Under the pieces are notes generated by a model. The model was not told the DNA's origin. It saw nothing but the letters and a program-made list of their open reading frames with translations, and made no database searches. A DNA stretch of 6,688 nt from an uncultured Eubacteriales bacterium. GTDB taxonomy: Bacteria; Bacillota_A; Clostridia; Oscillospirales; Oscillospiraceae. Where the stretch lies: positions 1 to 6,688 of the forward strand of contig CATJRT010000437.1 of NCBI GenBank assembly GCA_949742895.1, written 5' to 3'. Each line of letters starts with the position of its first letter. The first letter of the stretch is position 1. A program made the translations under genes and the position numbers. Shown one piece after another: positions 1 through 6,024 of the stretch.

Positions 1-337
1 CGGTGACGGTCTGGCCCAGGTAGGCCTCCGCGTCCGCCTTCAGCTTCTGGAGGATCATGGCGGAGATCTCCTGGGGGGTGAGCTTCTTCCCGTCGATGGG
101 CACCCGGTAATCCGAGCCCATCTCCCGCTTGATGGAGGCGATGGTGCGGTCGGGGTTGGTGATAGCCTGACGCTTTGCCACCTGGCCCACCATCCGCTCG
201 CCGTCCTTGGAGAAGGCGACGACGGACGGGGTGGTGCGGTTGCCCTCCGCGTTGGGGATGACGACGGCCTCGCCGCCCTCCATCACCGCCACGCAGCTGT
301 TTGTAGTGCCCAGGTCGATACCGATAATCTTAGACAT
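1..337 (-). CDS. dnaK: Chaperone protein DnaK (Hsp70), N-terminal part, cut by the left edge
   Basis: ATP-dependent cytoplasmic Hsp70 chaperone that binds unfolded polypeptides and cycles with GrpE and DnaJ. Only the first 112 codons are present; the rest lies left of the window. The translation starts [18 protein letters not shown], the signature phosphate-binding loop of the Hsp70 ATPase domain (residues 4-18, with D8, G10, T11 and T12), followed by the conserved [16 protein letters not shown] stretch (residues 27-42) and [13 protein letters not shown] (residues 50-62). The ATG at 337-335 is preceded by AGGAGG (352-347, 9-nt spacer), which fixes the start. It is the fourth gene of the hrcA-grpE-small gene-dnaK operon, separated from the small gene by 62 nt without a terminator, so it should be expressed from the CIRCE-controlled promoter. 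Identity is certain; only completeness is unknown. Confidence 0.98.
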   Translation of the reverse strand, partial: MSKIIGIDLGTTNSCVAVMEGGEAVVIPNAEGNRTTPSVVAFSKDGERMVGQVAKRQAITNPDRTIASIKREMGSDYRVPIDGKKLTPQEISAMILQKLKADAEAYLGQTVT

Positions 338-399
338 GACAGTAGTCCTCCTATTTAAAAAGAAAATATTGTTAACAAATCAGCAAAGCCATTCCGCCG
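338..399 (-). other. AT-rich gap between the small gene and dnaK, with a 10-bp palindrome
   Basis: This 62-nt spacer is far richer in A/T than the surrounding genes. It holds the perfect palindrome TTGTTAACAA (369-378) and the dnaK ribosome binding site AGGAGG (347-352). I see no hairpin with a T-run and no convincing -35/-10 pair, so read-through from the upstream genes is expected. The A/T richness may simply keep the dnaK start unstructured for strong translation; the palindrome could be a protein-binding site but nothing identifies a partner. Confidence 0.4.
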
Positions 400-663
400 C
401 TACGAGCTTCTTCTCCTGCCCTCCGCGTATCCCAGCTGATAGGCCGTGTACGCGTCCTTGTGGCGGACGGTCCCCGCCTGGCTGTACGGCAGGTTCAGCC
501 CCTCCAGGCTCTCCTTCCGGGGCTGGCCGTCCATCCCATCGCGCATCCCGGCCTCATAGGCGCAGCCCGCGCAGATATGCCGGCCGCCGTTCTGATCGTC
601 CTGCGCGTCAGGCAGCGAATCGTAATCCTCCAGATATCTGTGCTCTTTATTGCAAATCGCCAT
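400..663 (-). CDS. Small protein of unknown function in the heat-shock operon, possible metal-binding CHCC type
   Basis: An 87-residue protein that I do not recognise. The ATG (663-661) has a strong ribosome binding site AAGGAGG (679-673, 9-nt spacer). It lies between grpE (42-nt gap) and dnaK (62-nt gap) on the same strand, so it is almost certainly translated and co-transcribed with the chaperone genes. Visible features are C4-x3-H8 near the N-terminus and C31-x2-C34 (ICAGC), which together could form a four-ligand zinc site, and two copies of an AYxxGxxxG motif (residues 35-43, AYEAGMRDG; residues 74-82, AYQLGYAEG). The protein is hydrophilic with an acidic centre (residues 12-24) and a basic C-terminus (RRRSS), with no signal peptide or membrane segment, so it should be cytoplasmic. 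A role alongside DnaK/GrpE is suggested only by position. The usual clostridial order is hrcA-grpE-dnaK(-dnaJ) without such a gene. Confidence 0.8.
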   Translation of the reverse strand: MAICNKEHRYLEDYDSLPDAQDDQNGGRHICAGCAYEAGMRDGMDGQPRKESLEGLNLPYSQAGTVRHKDAYTAYQLGYAEGRRRSS

Positions 664-705
664 GATCGATTTCCTCCTTCCGGTTTATTTCAAAAACGCT
701 TCCGT

Positions 706-1302
706 TCAATTCGCCACCTTCACCACCGAGAACCGGATCACCTTGTCCCCGCAGATAAACCCCTGCTGGAACACCTCCACAATGGTGTTCTCCCCGGCGC
801 TCTCATCGTCCACGTGCATGACGGCGTTGTGCCGGTTGGGGTCGAAGGCCTCCCCCAGGGCGGGGATCATCTCCACCCCCAGCCCCGCCAGGGCATCCTG
901 GAGCCCCTTCATGGTCATCTCCACGCCCTTCTTGTAGGCTTCGTCCGCCGTCTCCTGCTTCAGCGCCCGCTCCAGATTGTCGAACACCGGCAGGAACGCC
1001 GCCACGGTCTGGGCCTTGGCCTCCGTCCAGGCGGCCTCCTTCTCCTTGGCGGTGCGCTTGCGGTAGTTGTCGTACTCCGCCGCCAGGCGCAGGTATTTAT
1101 CCGCCGCCTCGGCCAGGAGCTGGCCCTTGTCCTTCTGGGGCTTCTCCCCGGCCTTGGGAGCCTCCTGCTTCGACGCCTCCTCCGTACCAGGGGTCTCCGC
1201 CGTCTCCGGGGTCTCCGCCTCGGGAACCTCCTCCGGGACGGCATCCGTCTCCGGCTGGGCCTCCTCCAGGATGGGCTCCTGCTTTTTCTTCTTATCAGCC
1301 AT
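706..1302 (-). CDS. grpE: GrpE, nucleotide exchange factor for DnaK
   Basis: Cytoplasmic homodimeric co-chaperone that releases ADP from DnaK. The protein has 198 residues, typical for the family. Residues 1-60 form a low-complexity, Glu/Pro/Thr/Lys-rich disordered tail, as is common in Gram-positive GrpE. The region around 60-115 is the long dimerising helix, including the conserved AAEYDNYRKRTAKE (residues 74-87) and FLPVFDNLERAL (103-114). The C-terminal beta domain that contacts DnaK has FDPNRHNAV (153-161) and ends with GFICGDKVIRFSVVKVAN (181-198), close to the family's terminal signature; Phe-Ser follows the conserved Arg where Pro/His-Ala is more usual. The ATG (1302-1300) lies 6 nt after the hrcA stop, and its ribosome binding site AAGGAGGAG sits inside the last hrcA codons, suggesting translational coupling. 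Confidence 0.97.
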   Translation of the reverse strand: MADKKKKQEPILEEAQPETDAVPEEVPEAETPETAETPGTEEASKQEAPKAGEKPQKDKGQLLAEAADKYLRLAAEYDNYRKRTAKEKEAAWTEAKAQTVAAFLPVFDNLERALKQETADEAYKKGVEMTMKGLQDALAGLGVEMIPALGEAFDPNRHNAVMHVDDESAGENTIVEVFQQGFICGDKVIRFSVVKVAN

Positions 1303-1308
1303 GGGTAT

Positions 1309-2373
1309 TTACTCCTCCTTTTCCGGCGTACCCGGCGGCAGCTCCGGCTGTCCGAACAGCTTGGACAGCCCGTCCGCCACATAGGACAGCTTAGCCGCCA
1401 CCTTGGCGTAGTCCATCCGGGTGGGGCCCACCACGCCGATGACCCCCTTCATGCCGTCCCCGATGTCATAGCTTGCCAGCACCACGCTGGTGTCCTTCAG
1501 CTCATCGGCCACGTTTTCCGGGCCGATCAGAATCTTGGTGTCGTCCCCCTCCAGGGCGGGCAGGGCCAGCGCCTGCGCCAGGGACTTATCCTCCGTCAGG
1601 TAGCTCATCAGCTTCTGGGCCTTGCCCAGGTCCTGGTACTCCGGGTGGTCCAGGATGTGGCTGGCCCCGGCGGTGTATACCGCGCTGTTCTCCAGTCCGT
1701 CCAGCACCTCCATGGCGAAGGACACCACCAGGGAGATCAGCCCATAGGAGCTGCCCGCCGCGTGCTCCGCCACCCGCATCAGCTCCGGGGTGAGCTGGTC
1801 CAGGGTCTTGCCCACGAAGGCGGTGTTCAGCAGAGTGGTAAGGAGCTGGAGCTGCGGCTCGCTTAATCCGGCGGGCAGCCGGAAGAGCTTGTTTTTCACC
1901 ACGCTGTTGTCCGTCATCACCACAGCAATGAAGGAGCTTTCATCCACCAGGATCAAATCGAACCGGCGGATGACCGCCCGCCTGGCACCCTCCGCCAGAG
2001 CAAAGGCGGGGTAGTTGGTGAGCTGGGACACCATGCGCCCCGCCTGGTCGATCACCTTGTCCAGCTCCTGCATCTTCAAATGGAGGGCCTCGTTGATCTG
2101 CTTCGTCTCTTCCAGGCTCAGCCGCTGCTCCTCCATCAGTTCGTTGACGTACAGCCGGTAGCCCTTGGGGGAGGGCACCCGACCCGCCGACGTGTGAGGC
2201 TGCTCCAGGTAGCCCTGCTCCGTCAGGTCGGCCAGCTCGTTGCGGATGGTGGCCGAGGATACCTTCAGCCCCGACAGCTCTGCCAGCACCTTGGAGCCCA
2301 CCGGTTCCGCCGTTTCGATATAGCTTTCCACAACGGCCCGCAAAATTTTCTTTTTTCGCTCGGTTAGCTCCAA
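1309..2373 (-). CDS. hrcA: HrcA, heat-inducible transcription repressor
   Basis: Repressor of class I heat-shock operons; as a dimer it binds CIRCE, and in studied species its activity depends on GroEL. It has 354 residues, the usual length. The N-terminal winged-helix domain includes SSATIRNELADLTEQGYL (residues 39-56), the DNA recognition region, then QPHTSAGRVPSPKGYRLYV (58-76), the family hallmark. The GAF-like C-terminal domain carries ILIGPEN (281-287) and GVIGVVGPTRMDYAKV (310-325). The start is a TTG codon (2373-2371), supported by AAGGAGG (2387-2381) 7 nt upstream and by the normal family N-terminus MELTERKKKILRAVVESYI. It is the first gene of the operon, directly behind the CIRCE operator, so it represses itself as well as grpE, the small gene and dnaK. 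The last codons contain the grpE ribosome binding site. Confidence 0.97.
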   Translation of the reverse strand: MELTERKKKILRAVVESYIETAEPVGSKVLAELSGLKVSSATIRNELADLTEQGYLEQPHTSAGRVPSPKGYRLYVNELMEEQRLSLEETKQINEALHLKMQELDKVIDQAGRMVSQLTNYPAFALAEGARRAVIRRFDLILVDESSFIAVVMTDNSVVKNKLFRLPAGLSEPQLQLLTTLLNTAFVGKTLDQLTPELMRVAEHAAGSSYGLISLVVSFAMEVLDGLENSAVYTAGASHILDHPEYQDLGKAQKLMSYLTEDKSLAQALALPALEGDDTKILIGPENVADELKDTSVVLASYDIGDGMKGVIGVVGPTRMDYAKVAAKLSYVADGLSKLFGQPELPPGTPEKEE

Positions 2374-2380
2374 GCTCCGC

Positions 2381-2387
2381 CCTCCTT
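2381..2387 (-). promoter_or_regulatory. Ribosome binding site of hrcA, decides a TTG start
   Basis: AAGGAGG ends 7 nt before the TTG codon at 2373-2371. It is the only strong Shine-Dalgarno sequence in this leader and supports TTG, not a later ATG, as the hrcA start. Confidence 0.85.
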
Positions 2388-2397
2388 GTATCCGTTC

Positions 2398-2424
2398 TTA
2401 GCACTCGATCGTCCAGAGTGCTAA
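2398..2424 (-). promoter_or_regulatory. CIRCE operator (HrcA binding site)
   Basis: A perfect inverted repeat with arms TTAGCACTC (2398-2406) and GAGTGCTAA (2416-2424) and a 9-nt spacer, identical to the CIRCE consensus arms and spacing. It covers the expected transcription start, 4 nt beyond the -10 box, and lies between the promoter and the hrcA ribosome binding site. HrcA bound here would block initiation; in RNA it can also form a hairpin in the 5' leader. No mismatch in either arm. Confidence 0.98.
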
Positions 2425-2428
2425 AGAT

Positions 2429-2457
2429 AATGTACCACCCCTCCCTCAAATTGTCAA
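2429..2457 (-). promoter_or_regulatory. Sigma-A-type promoter of the hrcA-grpE-dnaK operon
   Basis: Read on the minus strand, a consensus -35 box TTGACA (2457-2452) is followed by a 17-nt spacer and a -10 box TACATT (2434-2429, four of six matches). The predicted start falls about 7 nt downstream, at the outer end of the CIRCE operator, as in other HrcA-controlled operons. The perfect -35 fits the need for strong expression once HrcA is inactivated. Confidence 0.85.
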
Positions 2458-2479
2458 TAGCCCAGTTGTAAATTAAATG
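2451..2479 (+). promoter_or_regulatory. Possible divergent promoter for the glycosyltransferase gene
   Basis: On the plus strand TTGTCA (2451-2456, five of six to the -35 consensus) is followed after 17 nt by TAAATG (2474-2479, three of six to the -10 consensus). Its -35 overlaps the -35 of the hrcA promoter on the other strand. If used, the transcript would have a leader of about 210 nt. Two TATGAT boxes at 2622-2627 and 2631-2636 are alternative -10 elements closer to the gene, but neither has a recognisable -35 at 16-18 nt. Confidence 0.3.
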
Positions 2480-2504
2480 TGAATGGCCGTCTCTGGTTCG
2501 GTAT

Positions 2505-2598
2505 TGCAAAAAAATCGCCCCCTTTTTGCAGCCTGCTCCCCAGACTGCCAGCCGCCGCCGTTTCCCGTTCCTGTGCAAAAAAGCGGAAAAAAGGGGGC
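2505..2598 (+). repeat. Set of competing inverted repeats in the glycosyltransferase leader
   Basis: Three overlapping pairings are visible. TGCAAAAA (2505-2512) can pair with TTTTTGCA (2523-2530) across a 10-nt loop. The same TTTTTGCA can pair with a second TGCAAAAA (2574-2581). GCCCCCTTTTT (2517-2527) can pair with AAAAAGGGGGC (2588-2598), an 11-bp perfect match. The middle arm is shared, so the structures exclude one another. A separate small hairpin, GGTCCG (2642-2647) with CGGACC (2657-2662), lies nearer the start codon. This could be a regulatory leader or just a patch of A/G-rich repetition; no known riboswitch signature is recognised. Confidence 0.4.
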
Positions 2599-2698
2599 TT
2601 CCCTTTCCCCGCCATTCGTAGTATGATACATATGATATGCAGGTCCGCCCCCAGGCCGGACCGATTACGGCAAGCGCACAGGCGCATGGGAGGTTACG

Positions 2699-4999
2699 AT
2701 GATTCCGAGCTTGTTTTTGACCGCCGCACCGGCGGAATCCGCCCAGCCCACCATCCAGGATATGTGGAACGGGGCGGTGAAGGGCGTAACGTGGTTTTTC
2801 ACCCATCTGTCCCCCGCCTTTGCCTGGGCGGTGCTGGGCATACTGATCTGCGGCGGCTTTTTCGTCTATTACTGGCTGTGCCTGCGGCCCAGGCCCCACA
2901 GCCTGGAGTGGATCGCCATGGCGGAGGAGCGGGAAACGCCCAAACGGCTTTCCCTCACCCTGCCCCATCACCCCATGGAGCGCAGGGACGCCCTGCCCCT
3001 GCTGGCGCTCACGGCGGTGTACGCCTTCACCGCCTTCTTCCAGCTCGGCAGCTTCTCCGCCCCCCAGAGCGTGGTCAGGTTCCAGCAGTCGGATGAATAC
3101 TACTTCTCCTACGACCAACCGGTGACGGTGGACAAGGTGTCCTACTACACCTCCCTGGGCACCGGGTACTACACCCTTTGGTGGGTGGAGGACGGCGCGT
3201 GGCGCAGCATCCGGCCCGAGCAGCCCTATAACTCCCTGTTCAAGTGGAAGGTGCTGGACCTGACCAGCAATGTGGACCAGAATGGTCTGGAGATGAAAAG
3301 CGACAACAACAACGAGGGCAGCGAGCCCATCGGCCCCATCACCTCCACCCGGTTCTGCATCATCGGGGCCAGCGCCCCCAGGGACGAGGGCCTGTGGCTG
3401 TCGGAGCTGGCGCTGTGGTCGGGGGGCGAGCTTTTGACTCCCAGCCACGTGGACGAGGGCGCCGCTCCCCTGTTCGACGAGCAGGAGCTGGCCTCCACCA
3501 AGACCACCTACATGAATTCCTCCTATTTCGACGAAATCTACCATCCCCGCACGGCGCTGGAGCACCTGAACAACGTCTATCCCTACGAGGTGTCCCACCC
3601 GCCCCTGGGCAAGCTCATCCTGTCCGTTGGCATCATGCTTTTCGGTATGGTCCCCTTCGGCTGGCGGTTCATGGGGACCCTGTTCGGGGTGCTGATGCTC
3701 CCGGTGCTGTATGTGTTCCTGAAAAACCTGTTCGGAAAGACCCCCATAGCCCTGTGCGGCACGGCCCTGTTCGCCTTCGACTTCATGCACCTGGTCCAGA
3801 CCCGCATCGCCACCATCGACACCTACGGCGTGTTCTTCATCCTGGCGTCCTACTACTTCATGTACCGCTGGCTGGCGGTCCCCGCCGGAAAGAAGCTGCG
3901 GCATTACGTCCTGCCCCTGTTCCTGTGCGGCCTGTTCTGGGGCGTCGGCTGCGCGTCCAAGTGGACAGTGGTATATGCCGGAGTGGGCCTTGCCCTGCTG
4001 TGGCTCACCGGCATGATCCTCAAGGGCCGGGAATGGAAGGACGTGGAACGGGCCGCACGGTTGGAAACCGCCCCGCCGGAGGTGAGCCGCGAGGTCATGG
4101 AGGCGGCCTTTCAGGAGGCCCCGCCCCCCTGGGAACGGCCCCAGGTGCCCTCCTTTACCGCCCACGCGGCCCTCACCACCCTGCTCAGCGTGGTGTTCTT
4201 CGTCCTTATCCCCGTGTTGATCTACACCATGTCCTACTTCCCCTATGCCCTGGCCCGGGGCAATGAGGCGGGCTTCTGGGGGATGCTGGGGCAGTGCTTC
4301 GCCTGGCCCTTCACTGAGCTGCCCAAATACCTGGCCACCCTGCCGGAGTACATGGCCAGGCTGGCCGAGTCCGCCAGAGAGGGGGAGAAAACCACCGGCC
4401 TTGCGGCCACGGTGAACGCCTTCTTCAAGCAGCTCCCTGACAAAAGCTCCAACCCCATGGAAATCATGCTGCGCAACCAGCATTTCATGTTCACCTACCA
4501 CCAGGGCGTCCACAAACACCCCCCCTACGAATCCTACTGGTATCAATGGATTTTCGACGGACGGCCCATCCTCTACTACCGCGATCTGGACGTGCCCGGT
4601 ATGCGAAGCCTGTTTGCCTCCTTTAACAATCCCCTGGTGTCTTGGCTGGGGCTTCTGTCCTTCTTCGGCGTAGCTGTCCAGACCGTCCGCCGTAAATGCG
4701 GCAAAGGGCTGTTCATCCTCGTCGCCATCCTGTCCCAGTTTGTCCCCTGGCTGGGCATCGGACGCATCCTGTTTGCCTACCACTACTTCCCCACCGTCCT
4801 GTTCCTGTGCTTCGCCATTTCCTATCTGATGGACGACATCCTCACCCGGAACCAGAAGGGCAGCCGGCTGGCGGTGTACGGCTTCACCGGCTGCGTGGTG
4901 GGGCTGTACGTAATATTCTACCCGGTGCTCATCGGGCTTTATGTGCCCAACTGGTACAGTAAATTTTTCGTGCAGTGGTTCCCAAGCTGGCCCCTCTGA
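2699..4999 (+). CDS. Membrane glycosyltransferase of the protein O-mannosyltransferase (GT39/PMT) family
   Basis: A 766-residue polytopic membrane protein predicted to transfer a sugar, typically mannose, from a polyprenyl-phosphate carrier to protein or another acceptor on the outer face of the membrane. Family evidence: FDEIYH (277-282) with the catalytic Asp-Glu pair D278/E279, SHPPLGKLI (299-307), TRIATIDTY (368-376), ASKWT (419-423) and a C-terminal region with HKHPPYESYWYQW (605-617) and RILFAYHYFP (689-698). Hydrophobic segments include about 39-61, 97-117, 306-342, 350-389, 402-440, 490-513, 646-662, 670-715 and 725-748. Residues about 120-245 form a Tyr/Trp-rich, non-membrane segment, apparently beta-rich, ending in GLWLSELALW, which resembles a discoidin/galactose-binding fold; PMTs normally have a short loop here. 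A charged cytoplasmic stretch (62-96) separates an extra N-terminal membrane helix from the canonical first one. The ATG has GGGAGG (2688-2693) 5 nt upstream. The donor and acceptor are not known. Confidence 0.88.
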   Translation: MIPSLFLTAAPAESAQPTIQDMWNGAVKGVTWFFTHLSPAFAWAVLGILICGGFFVYYWLCLRPRPHSLEWIAMAEERETPKRLSLTLPHHPMERRDALPLLALTAVYAFTAFFQLGSFSAPQSVVRFQQSDEYYFSYDQPVTVDKVSYYTSLGTGYYTLWWVEDGAWRSIRPEQPYNSLFKWKVLDLTSNVDQNGLEMKSDNNNEGSEPIGPITSTRFCIIGASAPRDEGLWLSELALWSGGELLTPSHVDEGAAPLFDEQELASTKTTYMNSSYFDEIYHPRTALEHLNNVYPYEVSHPPLGKLILSVGIMLFGMVPFGWRFMGTLFGVLMLPVLYVFLKNLFGKTPIALCGTALFAFDFMHLVQTRIATIDTYGVFFILASYYFMYRWLAVPAGKKLRHYVLPLFLCGLFWGVGCASKWTVVYAGVGLALLWLTGMILKGREWKDVERAARLETAPPEVSREVMEAAFQEAPPPWERPQVPSFTAHAALTTLLSVVFFVLIPVLIYTMSYFPYALARGNEAGFWGMLGQCFAWPFTELPKYLATLPEYMARLAESAREGEKTTGLAATVNAFFKQLPDKSSNPMEIMLRNQHFMFTYHQGVHKHPPYESYWYQWIFDGRPILYYRDLDVPGMRSLFASFNNPLVSWLGLLSFFGVAVQTVRRKCGKGLFILVAILSQFVPWLGIGRILFAYHYFPTVLFLCFAISYLMDDILTRNQKGSRLAVYGFTGCVVGLYVIFYPVLIGLYVPNWYSKFFVQWFPSWPL

Positions 5000-5032
5000 T
5001 CCATCGAAAAAGGCTCCGCCTTTTCCGATGGA
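5000..5032 (+). terminator. Strong hairpin directly after the glycosyltransferase stop codon
   Basis: TCCATCG (5000-5006) pairs with CGATGGA (5026-5032) and AAAAGGC (5008-5014) with GCCTTTT (5018-5024), closing a TCC loop with a single A/C mismatch (5007/5025). It begins the base after the TGA at 4997-4999. The position and the A-run/T-run in the upper stem suit a bidirectional terminator, but no free T-tract follows on the plus strand, so termination is uncertain. It is also the left end of the larger structured element that fills this spacer. Confidence 0.45.
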
Positions 5033-5160
5033 GAGGTTCGCGGTCCGCTGCGCACACTCGCTGCGCTCGCACACTTGCGGCCCGAGAGGTGTTTTTCCCG
5101 ACGTACACGCCGCTGGGAAAAACAGATTTCATATCCTTCGTGCCTGCGGGCGCGAACTCT
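5000..5160. repeat. Complex palindromic intergenic element, probably a dispersed repeat or structured RNA
   Basis: After the first hairpin (5000-5032), AGAG-G-TTCGCG (5032-5042) pairs with CGCGAACTCT (5151-5160) with one bulged G. The stem continues inward with CCGC (5045-5048) to GCGG (5146-5149) and GCAC (5052-5055) to GTGC (5140-5143). The enclosed segment contains direct repeats GCACACT (5052-5058, 5069-5075) and CGCTGCGC (two copies, 5046-5053 and 5059-5066), a GAGAGGT repeat (5031-5037, 5084-5090) and an inner perfect hairpin TGTTTTTCCC (5090-5099) with GGGAAAAACA (5115-5124). Several reading frames are open through it on both strands, but none has a ribosome binding site plus recognisable protein. 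The organisation is like palindromic repeat elements scattered between genes; copy number cannot be judged from this window. Confidence 0.55.
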
Positions 5161-5208
5161 GCGAGGCTTCCTCCCATCCCAACACTGCCACAGTAAGGTG
5201 ATTTCAAA

Positions 5209-6024
5209 ATGTATCTCTGCGACATCCACAGCCACACCAGAATTTCCCCGGACAGCAGCGCCGAACTGGCCGACATGGCCCAGGCGGCCATCGGCGCGGG
5301 GCTTCAGGAGTTCTGCGTCACCGACCACTTCGACCTCATCAACTGGCTGGGCATACCGGTGCGCGAATTCGACTGGCCCGCCGCCAAGGCCCAATACCGC
5401 GCCGTCAGGGACGCGGTGGGCGGACGGCTCACCCTCCGCCTGGGGCTGGAGCTCGGCTCCGCCCCCTACGCCCCCGAATTCGCACGGGCGGCGCTGGTCC
5501 AGGGCGGGGACGAGCTGGACTTCGTCCTCGGCTCCCTCCACAACTGGATTGGTATGGAGGAGGGCATCGACCTGGGCTCCTCCGACTACCACAACAATGA
5601 GCCCCTGGCCCGCCGGGCGGTGGAGACCACCCTGGACCACACCTGGACCCTTGTGACTCAATACCCAGACTGCTATGACAGCCTGGCCCACATCGTCTAT
5701 CCCCTGCGGTACATCCACCGGGACGGGGTGGCGCTGTCCATCACCGGCTACGAGGAGCGGGTGCGGGCCATTCTCACCGAGGTGGCCCGTACGGACCACG
5801 CCATGGAGGTAAACGTGTGCCGGGGGACGGACCTGGAAAGCTGGCCCCTTCTGCTGGGCTGGTTCCGGGCGTGCGGAGGCAAACTTGTCACCGTGGGCGC
5901 GGACGCCCACCGGCCTGAGGACGTGGCAAAGGGCATCCCGCAGGCTCTGGAGATGGTCAGGGCGGCGGGCTTCGACTATGTAACCACCTATGCCGGACGC
6001 AAGCCGGTTACTCACAAACTGTAA
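5209..6024 (+). CDS. PHP-domain phosphoesterase, histidinol-phosphatase (HisK) type
   Basis: A 271-residue cytoplasmic metal-dependent hydrolase, close to the usual 260-280 residues of HisK-type proteins, which dephosphorylate L-histidinol phosphate in the penultimate step of histidine biosynthesis. The metal-binding motifs are present in order: DIHSHT (D5, H7, H9), VTDHFD (D39, H40), GLELG (E81), GSLHNW (H111), SLAHIVYP (H161) and GADAHRP (D232, H234). These should hold the PHP trinuclear metal centre. The ATG at 5209 follows AAGGTG (5195-5200) by 8 nt and the DIHSHT motif begins at residue 5, so this start is right. No other his genes are present here and rpiB follows 68 nt downstream, so the substrate could be a different phosphorylated compound; the fold and chemistry are certain, the histidinol-phosphate assignment is probable. 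Codon use matches the neighbours. Confidence 0.88.
   Translation: MYLCDIHSHTRISPDSSAELADMAQAAIGAGLQEFCVTDHFDLINWLGIPVREFDWPAAKAQYRAVRDAVGGRLTLRLGLELGSAPYAPEFARAALVQGGDELDFVLGSLHNWIGMEEGIDLGSSDYHNNEPLARRAVETTLDHTWTLVTQYPDCYDSLAHIVYPLRYIHRDGVALSITGYEERVRAILTEVARTDHAMEVNVCRGTDLESWPLLLGWFRACGGKLVTVGADAHRPEDVAKGIPQALEMVRAAGFDYVTTYAGRKPVTHKL

Noticed and set aside
460..1866. A 468-codon plus-strand open frame opposite the small gene, grpE and hrcA
   Set aside because: The frames on the minus strand encode clear GrpE and HrcA; the plus-strand product is Leu/Arg/His-rich with no recognisable motif.
2622..2636. Two TATGAT boxes as -10 elements for the glycosyltransferase gene
   Set aside because: Neither has a recognisable -35 box at 16-18 nt nor an extended TGn motif, so they are mentioned only as alternatives.
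2454..2687. A 77-codon minus-strand frame upstream of hrcA
   Set aside because: It lacks a ribosome binding site, ends inside the hrcA -35 region, and its composition follows the A/G-rich repeats of the leader.
1940..5074. A 1044-codon open frame on the minus strand, antisense to the glycosyltransferase and running into hrcA
   Set aside because: It is the shadow of a GC-rich gene on the opposite strand. Its product is low-complexity Gly/His/Gln/Val-rich, resembles no family, has no ribosome binding site, and would run across the CIRCE promoter region and the hrcA gene in the wrong frame.
5052..5075. Short direct repeats considered as a CRISPR array
   Set aside because: The repeats are only 7-8 bp, 10-17 nt apart and part of an imperfect palindrome, with no spacer regularity and no cas genes.
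4939..6015. A 358-codon minus-strand open frame opposite the PHP phosphatase
   Set aside because: The opposite strand carries all the PHP metal-binding motifs. The antisense product is typical GC-driven shadow sequence that continues into the palindromic spacer.
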